Position numbers and translations under genes: made by a program | From: Aquipseudomonas ullengensis | GTDB taxonomy: Bacteria; Pseudomonadota; Gammaproteobacteria; Pseudomonadales; Pseudomonadaceae | NCBI RefSeq assembly: GCF_014174475.1 | Contig: NZ_JACJUD010000002.1 | Span: forward strand, 186,001 to 250,000 | Direction: 5' to 3' | Length of the DNA stretch: 64,000 bases | Part shown: positions 8,099 through 16,993 of the stretch, in pieces | How the letters are laid out: each line of letters starts with the position of its first letter | Numbering within the stretch: the stretch's first letter is position 1 | The notes under the pieces: generated by a model | Told to the model about the DNA's origin: nothing | The model's input: the letters and a program-made list of their open reading frames with translations, nothing else | The model's database searches: none

Positions 8099-9781
8099 AT
8101 GCTGCAGACCCGTATCATCCCGCCGGCCGAAAACGCCCACGACACCCCACTGTTGCTCAAGCGTCTGCTGCTGTCCGGCATTCGCTACGAGAAGACCCGG
8201 GAGATCGTCTACCGCGACCTGGTGCGCTACAGCTACGCCACCTTCAACGAGCGCGTGGCGCGGCTGGCCAACGTGCTCAGCGAGGCCGGGGTGAAGGCGG
8301 GTGATACCGTGGCGGTGATGGATTGGGACAGCCACCGTTACCTGGAATGCATGTTCGCCATCCCGATGATTGGTGCGGTGCTGCACACCATCAACATCCG
8401 CCTGTCGGCCGAGCAGATTCTCTACACGATGAACCATGCCGACGATAAGTTTGTCCTGGTCAACAGCGAGTTCGTGCCGCTGTACAAGTCGATCGAAGCG
8501 CAGCTGACCACGGTCGAGAAGACCCTGCTGCTCACCGACGAGGCAGAAAAGACCGCAGACCTGGGCAATCTGGTCGGCGAGTACGAGAACCTCCTGGCGG
8601 CTGCCAGCCCGCGCTACGACTTCCCCGATTTCGACGAGAACTCGGTGGCCACCACTTTCTACACCACCGGTACCACCGGCAACCCCAAGGGCGTGTACTT
8701 CACCCATCGCCAACTGGTGCTGCACACCCTGGCCGAAGCCAGCGTGCTGGGCAGCCTGGACAGCGTGCGCCTGCTGGGCACCAACGACGTGTACATGCCG
8801 ATCACACCGATGTTCCACGTGCATGCCTGGGGCATTCCCTACGCGGCAACCATGCTCGGGCTCAAGCAGGTTTATCCGGGGCGCTACGACCCGGAACTGC
8901 TGGTACAGCTGTGGCAGAAGGAGAAGGTGACCTTCTCCCACTGCGTGCCGACCATCCTGCAGATGGTGCTCAATGCCAAGGCCGGCCAGGGCCTGGATTT
9001 CGGCGGCTGGAAGATCATCATCGGCGGCAGTGCGCTGAATCGCTCGCTGTACCAGGCGGCCAAGGCCCGCGGCATCCAGCTGACGGCGGCTTATGGCATG
9101 TCCGAAACCTGCCCGCTGATCTCCTGTGCACACATCAACGAGGAGCTGCTGGCCGGTAGCGAGGATGAGCGCATCACCTACCGCATCAAGGCCGGCGTGC
9201 CGGTTCCGCTGGTCGAGGCGGCGATCATGTCGGCCGATGGCAAGCTGCTACCTGCTGACGGTGAAACCCAGGGCGAGCTGGTGCTGCGCGCGCCCTGGCT
9301 GACCATGGGCTATTTCCGCGAGCCGCAGAAAGGGGCCGAACTGTGGGAGCACGGCTGGCTGCACACCGGTGATGTGGCGACCCTCGACGACTTCGGTTTC
9401 ATCGATATCCGCGACCGCATCAAGGACGTGATCAAGACCGGCGGCGAGTGGTTGTCGTCGCTGGAGCTGGAAGACCTGATCAGCCGTCACCCGGCCGTGC
9501 GAGAGGTGGCGGTGGTGGGTATTCCTGATCCGCAGTGGGGTGAGCGTCCGTTCTCGCTGCTGGTGCTGCACGATGGCCAGGTGCTGGATGCCAAGGGCCT
9601 CAAGGAACACCTCAAGCCTTTTGTCGAACAGGGCCACATCAACAAGTGGGCGATACCCAGCCAGATCGCAGTTGTTACCGATATTCCCAAGACCAGTGTC
9701 GGTAAGCTGGATAAGAAACGCATCCGGACCGATATCGCCCAATGGCAGGCGGCGGGCAGCGCTTTTCTGTCTACCCTGTGA
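8099..9781 (+). CDS. medium/long-chain acyl-CoA ligase (AMP-binding)
   Basis: A 560-residue ATP-dependent acyl-CoA synthetase. It activates a carboxylic acid, probably a fatty acid, through an acyl-adenylate. Core motifs are the P-loop [11 protein letters not shown] (near residue 195), [11 protein letters not shown], the [12 protein letters not shown] hinge-side motif and the C-terminal catalytic Lys in [11 protein letters not shown]. The start at 8099 follows an AAAAAGG ribosome site; the earlier GTG-type extension to 8036 lacks one. P. aeruginosa PA3924 (annotated medium-chain acyl-CoA ligase) is the remembered counterpart. The neighbouring thiolase and envelope proteins suggest uptake and activation of a lipid-like substrate. 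Confidence 0.92.
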   Translation: MLQTRIIPPAENAHDTPLLLKRLLLSGIRYEKTREIVYRDLVRYSYATFNERVARLANVLSEAGVKAGDTVAVMDWDSHRYLECMFAIPMIGAVLHTINIRLSAEQILYTMNHADDKFVLVNSEFVPLYKSIEAQLTTVEKTLLLTDEAEKTADLGNLVGEYENLLAAASPRYDFPDFDENSVATTFYTTGTTGNPKGVYFTHRQLVLHTLAEASVLGSLDSVRLLGTNDVYMPITPMFHVHAWGIPYAATMLGLKQVYPGRYDPELLVQLWQKEKVTFSHCVPTILQMVLNAKAGQGLDFGGWKIIIGGSALNRSLYQAAKARGIQLTAAYGMSETCPLISCAHINEELLAGSEDERITYRIKAGVPVPLVEAAIMSADGKLLPADGETQGELVLRAPWLTMGYFREPQKGAELWEHGWLHTGDVATLDDFGFIDIRDRIKDVIKTGGEWLSSLELEDLISRHPAVREVAVVGIPDPQWGERPFSLLVLHDGQVLDAKGLKEHLKPFVEQGHINKWAIPSQIAVVTDIPKTSVGKLDKKRIRTDIAQWQAAGSAFLSTL

Positions 9782-9862
9782 GGGCCTGCCTGCGCGCCTT
9801 AGTACTAAAAGCTGAGTTTTGAGCAAACGCTTGGCTCATTAATTGCTGTTTTGCAGCCACTC

Positions 9863-9892
9863 TGGCCAGTTGCGAATTCCGTGACTGGCCGG
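9863..9892. promoter_or_regulatory. inverted repeat upstream of the DUF1302 gene
   Basis: GGCCAGT (9864-9870) and ACTGGCC (9884-9890) form a 7-bp inverted repeat in the 218-nt spacer between the ligase gene and the DUF1302 gene. It includes GTGACTGGCC, echoing the words seen at 7983-8008. Apart from this and a weak TATATT at about 9953 nothing else is recognisable in the spacer. Confidence 0.35.
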
Positions 9893-9999
9893 TCTAGAGA
9901 GGCTGGGGCTGGAAATCACACTTTAGAGGGATCAAGCCTCAGGGCCTGCTAGCTATATTCCGCACCATCCATAACAAAAAAACACATGGAGTAGCGTCG

Positions 10000-11766
10000 A
10001 TGACAACAACCAACCCGTTCTGGCGTCTGGCCAAACTGCCTCTGGCAGTCAGCCTCGCCTCAACCCTCGCTGCCCCGGCATTCGGTGTCACCTTCAACAT
10101 CGGTGAGATCGAGGGTCAGCTGGATTCCTCTCTCTCCGTAGGTGCCAGCTGGTCGGTACGCGGTGCCGAGCCTGCGCTGGTAGGGGCGCGTAATGGCGGT
10201 TCTGCATCGTCTCAGACCGGTGACGATGGCCGCCTGAACTTCAAGAAGGGCGAAACCTTCTCGAAGATCTTCAAGGGCATCCACGACCTCGAACTGAAGT
10301 ACGGCGATACCGGCGTATTCGTTCGCGGCAAGTACTGGTACGACTTCGAGCTGAAAGACGAACAGCGTCTGCTCTATGACATCGACGACCACAATCGCAA
10401 AGAGGGTGCACAGTCCTCCGGCTCGCAGATCCTCGACGCATTCATCTACCACAACTACCAAGTCGCCGAACTGCCGGGCAGCGTGCGCCTGGGCAAGCAG
10501 GTAGTGAGCTGGGGTGAAAGTACCTTCATCTTCAACTCGATCAACTCGATCAACCCGGTCGACGTTGCTGCATTCCGCCGTCCCGGCGCCGAGATCAAGG
10601 AAGGCTTGATCCCGGTCAACATGTTCTACATGTCCCAGAGCCTGACCGATAACCTCTCTGCTGAAGCGTTCTATCAGCTGGAGTGGGATCAGAGCGTTTT
10701 GGACAACTGCGGTACCTTCTTCTCGGTCGACGTAGCAGCTGACGGCTGTACAGATCGCCTGGCAGTACTGGGTAGCGACTTTAATGGTCCAGGCACCCCA
10801 GGATATGTCTACCTTGGCCGTGCGGGTGATCAAGATGCACGTGATAGCGGTCAATATGGCGTGGCCTTGCGCTGGTTCTCGCCTGAGCTGAACGATACCG
10901 AGTTCGGCTTCTACACCATGAACTACCACAGCCGCACACCGATTCTGTCTTACATCTCGGGTCAGGGTGTCTACGGTGTTGAAAACCCGGCTACTGGCGA
11001 GGCATATGCCAAGTACTACCTCGACTATCCGGAAGATATCCGCCTGCATGGCGTGAGCTTCTCGACCAACATCGGCTCTACCGCTGTTGCCGGTGAACTC
11101 AGCTACCGCCCGAACATGCCGCTGCAGCTCAATACGACGGACCTCACTCTGGCGTCGATTGCGCAACTTGGCCCGGTCTTCACAAATAGCCCGATTTTCA
11201 CTAGCGGCCATGCTCAGCCTGGTACCGGTGAGTTGCTCAAAGGTTATGTGCGCAAGCCAGTTAGCCAGGCTCAGGTGACCGTGACCCAGTTCGTCGATCA
11301 AGTTCTGTTCGCCGAGCGTCTGACTCTGGTTGGTGAAGTGGGCTACACCCACGTGAGCAACTTGGGTGAGAACGAACTGCGCTTCGGTCGAGCACCAGAG
11401 TTCGGTTCGGGTGTGCTGCCGACTAATAGTCTCTGCACGGGCCTGGGCAACACTGCTAACCCGGACGAGTGCAACAGCAAGGGCTTCTTCACTGAAACCT
11501 CCTGGGGCTACCGCGCTCGCGCCATCCTCGACTACAACGACGTGTTCGCCGGTGTGAACCTGAAGCCGAACGTGTCCTGGTCGCATGACGTCGATGGCTA
11601 CGGTCCGACCTTCAACGAAGGCAACAAGGCTGTCAGCCTCGGTCTGGATGCCGAGTACCAGAACACCTACACCGCCAGCCTGTCCTACACCGATTACTTC
11701 GGTGGCGAGTACAACACCAACGTTGACCGTGACTTCGTCGCGCTCAGCCTCGGCGTGAACTTCTAA
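10000..11766 (+). CDS. DUF1302 outer-membrane beta-barrel protein
   Basis: A 588-residue exported protein of the DUF1302 family. Residues 1-29 form a Sec signal peptide ending ALAAPAFG-type (LAAPAFG), and the protein ends in SLGVNF, with the C-terminal Phe typical of outer-membrane barrels recognised by BAM. Alternating hydrophobic strands run throughout. The family is repeatedly found next to DUF1329 proteins, often with lipid or steroid metabolism genes or RND exporters, but its role is unproven. A GGAGTAG ribosome site precedes the ATG. The middle (about 10730-11260) uses less biased codons than the ends, suggesting fast-changing surface loops. Confidence 0.9.
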   Translation: MTTTNPFWRLAKLPLAVSLASTLAAPAFGVTFNIGEIEGQLDSSLSVGASWSVRGAEPALVGARNGGSASSQTGDDGRLNFKKGETFSKIFKGIHDLELKYGDTGVFVRGKYWYDFELKDEQRLLYDIDDHNRKEGAQSSGSQILDAFIYHNYQVAELPGSVRLGKQVVSWGESTFIFNSINSINPVDVAAFRRPGAEIKEGLIPVNMFYMSQSLTDNLSAEAFYQLEWDQSVLDNCGTFFSVDVAADGCTDRLAVLGSDFNGPGTPGYVYLGRAGDQDARDSGQYGVALRWFSPELNDTEFGFYTMNYHSRTPILSYISGQGVYGVENPATGEAYAKYYLDYPEDIRLHGVSFSTNIGSTAVAGELSYRPNMPLQLNTTDLTLASIAQLGPVFTNSPIFTSGHAQPGTGELLKGYVRKPVSQAQVTVTQFVDQVLFAERLTLVGEVGYTHVSNLGENELRFGRAPEFGSGVLPTNSLCTGLGNTANPDECNSKGFFTETSWGYRARAILDYNDVFAGVNLKPNVSWSHDVDGYGPTFNEGNKAVSLGLDAEYQNTYTASLSYTDYFGGEYNTNVDRDFVALSLGVNF

Positions 11767-11790
11767 GCAGGTCGGAACATAAGGAAAGAT

Positions 11791-13164
11791 ATGCACATGA
11801 AAACAACAAAATACCTGCTGCAATCCGGTGCCCTGGCTCTGTCCCTGCTGGCTACCAGCGTTATGGCTGCCGTTTCTGCTGATCAAGTTGCCAAGCTCGG
11901 CACCAGCCTGACTCCGCTGGGCGCGGAAAAGGCCGGCAATGCTGACGGTTCCATTCCTGAGTGGACCGGCGGCCTGCCGACCAACGCCGGCGCTGCCGAT
12001 GCGGCTGGCTTCCTGGCCGACCCGTTTGCTGGTGAGAAGCCGCTGTTCACCATCACTGCGCAGAACGTGGATCAGTACAAAGACAAGCTGACCCCCGGCC
12101 AGCTGGCGATGTTCAAGCGCTACCCGGACACCTACAAGATGCCGGTGTACACCACGCATCGTTCGGCTACCGTTCCGCAAAACGTGCAGGACGACACCAA
12201 GTTCAACGCCGCCAACACCAAGCTGGTACAGGGTGGTAACGGTCTGGAGAACTTCAAGACCGCCAACCCGTTCCCGATCCCGCAGAACGGTCTGGAAGCG
12301 GTGTGGAACCAGATCACCCGCTACCGCGGCGGCAGCGTGCGCCGTCTGGTCACCCAGGCGACTCCGCAGGCCAATGGTTCGTTCAGCCTGGTGTACTTCC
12401 AGGATGAATTCACCTTCCCGGCCAACCTGACCGACTACGATCCGAGCAAGCCGAGCAACATCCTGTTCTACTTCAAGCAGCGTGTAACCGCTCCGTCGCG
12501 TCTGGCTGGTAACGTCCTGCTGGTGCACGAGACCCTCGACCAGGTCAAAGAGCCGCGTCTGGCTTGGCTGTACAACGCCGGTCAGCGCCGTGTACGTCGT
12601 GCCCCGCAGGTTTCCTACGACGGCCCGGGTACCGCTTCCGACGGTCTGCGTACCTCCGACAACCTGGACATGTACAACGGTGCTCCTGACCGTTACGACT
12701 GGAAGCTGGAAGGCAAGCAGGAGCTGTACATCCCGTACAACTCCTACGCGCTGGACTCGCCGAAGCTGAAGTACGCTGAAATCATCAAGGCCGGTCACAT
12801 CAACCAGGATCTGACTCGTTACGAGCTGCACCGTGTCTGGCACGTGGTCGGTACGCTGAAAGCCGGCGAGCGCCACATCTACGCCAAGCGCGACATGTAC
12901 ATCGACGAAGACACCTGGCAAGCCGCAATCATCGACCACTACGATGGCCGTGGCGCGCTGTGGCGTGTTGCCGAAGCTCACGCGCAGTACTACTACGACA
13001 AGCAAGTACCGTGGTACACCGTGGAAACCCTGTACGACATCGTCTCCGGTCGTTACCTGTCCATGGGCTTGAAGAACGAAGAGAAGCGCGCTTACGAGTT
13101 CGGCTTCAAGGCTTCGAGCAGCGATTACACCCCGGCGGCCCTGCGCCAGGCGGGCGTGCGCTAA
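11791..13164 (+). CDS. DUF1329 periplasmic protein
   Basis: A 457-residue DUF1329 family protein with a Sec signal peptide (residues 1-26, ending SVMAAVSA). The family is grouped structurally with LolA/LolB-like lipid carriers, which suggests but does not prove binding of a hydrophobic ligand in the periplasm. Typical segments are GSIPEWTGGLP, FKRYPDTYKMPVY, PAPF-like spacing and YVIDEDTW-like MYIDEDTWQAAIIDHYDGRG. It follows the DUF1302 gene by 24 nt with an AAGGAAAG ribosome site, so the two are one operon. An alternative ATG at 11797 would shorten the leader by two residues. Confidence 0.92.
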   Translation: MHMKTTKYLLQSGALALSLLATSVMAAVSADQVAKLGTSLTPLGAEKAGNADGSIPEWTGGLPTNAGAADAAGFLADPFAGEKPLFTITAQNVDQYKDKLTPGQLAMFKRYPDTYKMPVYTTHRSATVPQNVQDDTKFNAANTKLVQGGNGLENFKTANPFPIPQNGLEAVWNQITRYRGGSVRRLVTQATPQANGSFSLVYFQDEFTFPANLTDYDPSKPSNILFYFKQRVTAPSRLAGNVLLVHETLDQVKEPRLAWLYNAGQRRVRRAPQVSYDGPGTASDGLRTSDNLDMYNGAPDRYDWKLEGKQELYIPYNSYALDSPKLKYAEIIKAGHINQDLTRYELHRVWHVVGTLKAGERHIYAKRDMYIDEDTWQAAIIDHYDGRGALWRVAEAHAQYYYDKQVPWYTVETLYDIVSGRYLSMGLKNEEKRAYEFGFKASSSDYTPAALRQAGVR

Positions 13165-13185
13165 GTCGCTCTGCGTAACAAGAAA

Positions 13186-13214
13186 AAGCCGGCCTAGTGC
13201 CGGCTTTTTTCTTT
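13186..13214 (+). terminator. rho-independent terminator of the DUF1302-DUF1329 operon
   Basis: AAAAAGCCGGC-CTAGT-GCCGGCTTTTTTC: a 6-bp GC stem with a T-run, 20 nt after the DUF1329 stop. Confidence 0.88.
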
Positions 13215-13298
13215 GCCGAAAAAATTCCCGGCTTCAAAAGCGGGGGCCAAGGGGATAGGCTGCGGGCAACACTCAGGCAGCGACCCTTGAATCTCTCC

Positions 13299-16034
13299 GT
13301 GACCGATTTATCCCCTGCATCTGCCACCAGCCTCCAGGCCACGCCTGGGGACGGACGTTTCTATCGTCCGCCCCTGCCGGCAGGGCATGTGCGCCGGCCA
13401 CGCCTGTGCGAACGCCTGGCGCAAGGGGTGGATGGGCGTCTGCTGCTGGTCTGCGCGCCGGCTGGTTTCGGCAAGAGCTCGCTGGCCATCGAATTCTGCG
13501 AACGTTTGCCGGTGCAATGGCAGAGCCTGTGGCTTGGCCTGAACCGTCGTGACAGTGATCCCGGGCGTTTCCTCGAGCGCCTGCTCGAAGGGCTGCGCCA
13601 GCACTTTCCAAACCTGGGCGAAGAAGCGCTCGGCATGCTGAAAATGCGCCAGCGCCACCAGCCCTTTGCCTTCGAGGAATGGCTCGACGGGCTGCTCGAT
13701 GAGCTGGGCGGGCGGGTCGATCCTGCCGCACCGCTGTTGCTGGTGCTCGATGATTACCACCTGGCGCAAGGCGCGGTGCTGGATCGTTGCCTGCAGTTCT
13801 TCCTCAATCACCTGCCTAGCGGCTTGCTGGTGCTGGTCACCAGCCGGCAGCGGCCCGACTGGCACCTGGCGCGCCTGCGGCTGTCGCGTCAGCTGCAGGA
13901 GTTGCACGAACAGGACCTGCGCCTGACCCTCGAAGAAACCCGCACGTTGTTGTTCAACCAGGGCGCGAGCCTGGCCGGCGACGAGCTGGATGGCCTGTTG
14001 CAGCGCAGCGAGGGCTGGGCTGCCGGCCTGCGCCTGTGGCTGATCACCGCCAACGAGCGGCAGGAGGCGGACGAAGCCACGCGCGATCTGCATGGCGGCG
14101 AAGGGCTGATCCGCGATTACCTGCTCGAAGAGGTGATCGAGCGTCAACCTGCTGAAGTGCAGTCATTCCTCTATGACACGGCCTGCCTCGAACGCTTTTG
14201 CGTTGAGTTGTGCGATGCCATGCGCGATGCCCACGACAGCGCCGAGATTCTTCAGCACCTGCAGGCCCACCAGGTTTTCCTGGTGCCGCTCGACGAGCAG
14301 GGCCGCTGGTTCCGTTATCACCATCTGTTCACCGACCTGTTGCGCTCCACCTCGGCAGCTCCGTTGTCGCTGCCACCGGCCAGCCTGCACCTGCGCGCCT
14401 GCCGTTGGTTCAGTGGCCAGGGCATGCTGGCCGAAGCGGTGGAACAGGCCCTGCGTGCCGGCCAGCCGGATGTGGCGGCCAGCCTGGTGCAGAATTTTTC
14501 CGAAGAGCAACTGCTGGCCGAGCAGAACGTCGCCATGCTGCTGCGCTGGAAGATGGACCTGCCCGACAGCCTGCTGACCAGTACGCCGCGCCTGATCGTG
14601 CTGTACAGCTGGGCCCTGGCCCTGGCCTGCCAGCTGGATGCCGCCGAGGACCTGGCCAACCAGCTGGCGCGCTTCCTGCCGGCGCCGACCGCTTGCGAGC
14701 AGCAGAGCCTGCTGGCGCAGTGGCTGGCGGTCAGCGGGGTCATCGCGCGCGGGCGCGGCGACAGTCAACGCGCCGAACAGTATTTTTCCGAAGCGCTGGC
14801 GAGCATGCCGCCAGAGCGCTTCGGCCCACGCCTGCTGTGCTTGTCGACGCTGGCCAACCTGGCCGTGGTGCGCGGTGACCTGTGGCGCGCCCGCGGGCTC
14901 AACCGCGAAGCCCTGGAGCTGGCGCAGCGCCAGGGTAATCCGCTGTTCGAGGCGCTCTGTCATTACGACCGCAGCCGGGTGTTGCAGGCGCGGGGGGAAA
15001 TCGTCCGGGCCCTGGAAGAAGTGCGTTGCGGCCTCGAGCGCCTGCGCGATCTGCCCACGCAACGCCTGTACGCCGCTCGGGCGCGGCTGACCTTATACGA
15101 AGGTTTCCTGCTATCCCTGCGCCTGCAGCCGGATGAGGCACGTAGCCGCCTGCAGGCCGGTATCGCTGAGGCCCGTGGCTGTCGCGATATCAGCCTGCTG
15201 ATCGGCTACTGCATGCTCGCCAGCGAAGACGGGCGTAATGGCCGCTTTACCGAAGCCTTTGCGCAGTTGGCGGAAGCCGAGCGGCTGATGCATATCTGGG
15301 ATGTGCCGCCAGTGTATTACCTGGCGATGATCACTATGGCCAAGTGCGAACTCTGGCTGACCCAGGGGCAAGTCGACCTGGCCAATGCCTGGCTGATGCG
15401 CCTGGCCGAAACCTATGGCGGCGATAGCGCGGCCGCGGCCCCGGAGTTCCACCCGCAGCTGCCCTTGCATATCGAACTGCACCGCGCAGCGCTGGAGCGT
15501 CGCCAGGGGTTGCTGAGCGAGGCGGAGCGCCGCTTGCGGGCGTTGATCCTGCATGCGCCGAGTTGCGGTGGGCAGTTGCTGGGCAGCTTTGCGCAGATCC
15601 AGCTGATCCTGCTGCTGTGCGCGGTAGGGCGTGAGCGTGAGGCTCAGCAGCAACTGCATGGCAGCCTGCTGGCAGCCAGCGGCGGCGCCTTGTTGCCGTT
15701 CCACGAGTTGTTGTCGCATCAGCCGGACTGGCTGCGTGCGCAACTGCGCAGTGCGCCGCCATCGCCCCTGGGGGAGAGGTTGCAGGCGCTGCTGCCGGCG
15801 GAGCAGGTGAGTGAGGGGCAGGTGGTCTGCGCCCCGGCGGAGGCGTTGAGCACCCGCGAGCTGGCGGTGCTGGCACTGATCGCCCAGGGTTGCTCGAATC
15901 AGGAGATCAGCGAGCGCCTGTTCATCTCGCTGCACACGGTGAAGACCCACGCCCGTCACATCAACAGCAAGCTGGGGGTCGAGCGGCGTACCCAGGCCGT
16001 GGCGCGGGCCAAGGGCCTGGGGCTGCTGCGCTGA
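13299..16034 (+). CDS. MalT-like LuxR-family regulator with ATPase domain
   Basis: A large STAND-type transcription activator of about 911 residues. It has an N-terminal NTPase with Walker A APAGFGKSSLAIEF and Walker B LLLVLDDYHLA, a middle of TPR-like helical repeats (roughly residues 350-800) and a C-terminal GerE helix-turn-helix (LSTRELAVLALIAQGCSNQEISERL... VKTHARHINSKLGV). Such proteins oligomerise on ATP and inducer binding. The frame is open from a GTG at 13197, but that lies inside the terminator hairpin; the GTG at 13299 (VTDLSPASAT) is my choice, with no strong ribosome site. It directly follows the DUF1302/DUF1329 operon and probably controls it. Confidence 0.85.
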   Translation: MTDLSPASATSLQATPGDGRFYRPPLPAGHVRRPRLCERLAQGVDGRLLLVCAPAGFGKSSLAIEFCERLPVQWQSLWLGLNRRDSDPGRFLERLLEGLRQHFPNLGEEALGMLKMRQRHQPFAFEEWLDGLLDELGGRVDPAAPLLLVLDDYHLAQGAVLDRCLQFFLNHLPSGLLVLVTSRQRPDWHLARLRLSRQLQELHEQDLRLTLEETRTLLFNQGASLAGDELDGLLQRSEGWAAGLRLWLITANERQEADEATRDLHGGEGLIRDYLLEEVIERQPAEVQSFLYDTACLERFCVELCDAMRDAHDSAEILQHLQAHQVFLVPLDEQGRWFRYHHLFTDLLRSTSAAPLSLPPASLHLRACRWFSGQGMLAEAVEQALRAGQPDVAASLVQNFSEEQLLAEQNVAMLLRWKMDLPDSLLTSTPRLIVLYSWALALACQLDAAEDLANQLARFLPAPTACEQQSLLAQWLAVSGVIARGRGDSQRAEQYFSEALASMPPERFGPRLLCLSTLANLAVVRGDLWRARGLNREALELAQRQGNPLFEALCHYDRSRVLQARGEIVRALEEVRCGLERLRDLPTQRLYAARARLTLYEGFLLSLRLQPDEARSRLQAGIAEARGCRDISLLIGYCMLASEDGRNGRFTEAFAQLAEAERLMHIWDVPPVYYLAMITMAKCELWLTQGQVDLANAWLMRLAETYGGDSAAAAPEFHPQLPLHIELHRAALERRQGLLSEAERRLRALILHAPSCGGQLLGSFAQIQLILLLCAVGREREAQQQLHGSLLAASGGALLPFHELLSHQPDWLRAQLRSAPPSPLGERLQALLPAEQVSEGQVVCAPAEALSTRELAVLALIAQGCSNQEISERLFISLHTVKTHARHINSKLGVERRTQAVARAKGLGLLR

Positions 16035-16037
16035 TGC

Positions 16038-16871
16038 TTAGCTGGCCTCGGCCGGGACGTCGAACTCGCGGCGATAGTGCTCGATGACCTGCAGGTTGTC
16101 GTGCTGCCAGGGGTGGAAGTCGCGGCTGAAATAGTCGCAGTAGACCCGCCACAGCGGCCTCAGGATGCCGCGGCTGCCCCACAGCCAGACCAGGCCGTCA
16201 CGCCAGACCCTCCAGTTCCACAGCAGGCCGTCGCGCTTGAGCATGTGCACCAGGCCCTTGAAGGTGTCGAGGGTGAAGAACAGGGTGCTTTGCAACATCG
16301 CCCGACGCCGTAGCCAGACACTGCCGCAGACCTGCTGGTACAGGTCGAACGCCACGGCCTTGTGTTCGCTTTCCTCCAGCGCATGCCAGCGCCACAGGCG
16401 TGCCATGGCCGGGTCTGCGCCTTGCATCCAGTCCGGGTTCTGCAGAATCGCGTCGGCCATGATGGCGGTCAGGTGCTCCACCGAAACGGTCGCCGCCAAC
16501 TGGACCTTCGCCGGCAGGTGCTTGCGCACGAAGGCCAGGCGTCCCTTCAGACGCCGCTCGAGGTAGTCGAGGTCGTAGCCGCTGGCACGCAGGGCGTCGC
16601 TGTAGTGTTCATGCTCGCGGCTGTGGTGCGCTTCCTGGCCGATGAAGCCGCGGATCTGCTGCAGCTGCTGCGGGTCGCTGACCCGATCGCGGTAGTGCCG
16701 CACCGAGTCGATGAAGAAGCGCTCGCCGTCCGGAAACAGCAGCGACATGGCATCGAAGAAGTGGCTCTTGAACGCATCGCCGCCATGCCAGTGGCGTGAC
16801 CACGGCTGAGGAAAGTCGAACCCGGGCTGGCGCGGCTTGATCTGCAGATCAGGCGGGGTAGGGTTGGCCAT
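16038..16871 (-). CDS. PF10118-family predicted metal-dependent hydrolase
   Basis: A 277-residue protein of the 'predicted metal-dependent hydrolase' family PF10118, with a mostly helical ferritin-like pattern. Candidate metal ligands are in IGQEAHHSREHEHY (near residue 95), SVEHLTAIMAD and ALEESEHKAVAFD, a repeated E/H arrangement typical of di-iron or similar sites. The start at 16871 (MANPTPPDLQIKPRQ) has a strong GGGAGG ribosome site 5 nt upstream; the frame is open 21 codons further but without one. It is divergent from an AraC regulator that likely controls it. Substrate unknown. Confidence 0.87.
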   Translation of the reverse strand: MANPTPPDLQIKPRQPGFDFPQPWSRHWHGGDAFKSHFFDAMSLLFPDGERFFIDSVRHYRDRVSDPQQLQQIRGFIGQEAHHSREHEHYSDALRASGYDLDYLERRLKGRLAFVRKHLPAKVQLAATVSVEHLTAIMADAILQNPDWMQGADPAMARLWRWHALEESEHKAVAFDLYQQVCGSVWLRRRAMLQSTLFFTLDTFKGLVHMLKRDGLLWNWRVWRDGLVWLWGSRGILRPLWRVYCDYFSRDFHPWQHDNLQVIEHYRREFDVPAEAS

Positions 16872-16993
16872 GTTGCCTCCCATCTCGTTGTTATGATGGG
16901 TTCGACTATGGCCTTGCCGGCTTTTGTCGGACAAGGTTATCTTCAGCCAATCTCAGGGTCATATCCGGCCACTGGCACTAGCCGAGACTATCG

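Noticed and set aside
10060-13005. 981-codon antisense open frame over the DUF1302 and DUF1329 genes
   Set aside because: It covers both strongly coding genes on the opposite strand, has no family pattern and is explained by sense-strand codon bias that avoids the codons (TTA, CTA, TCA) whose complements are stops.
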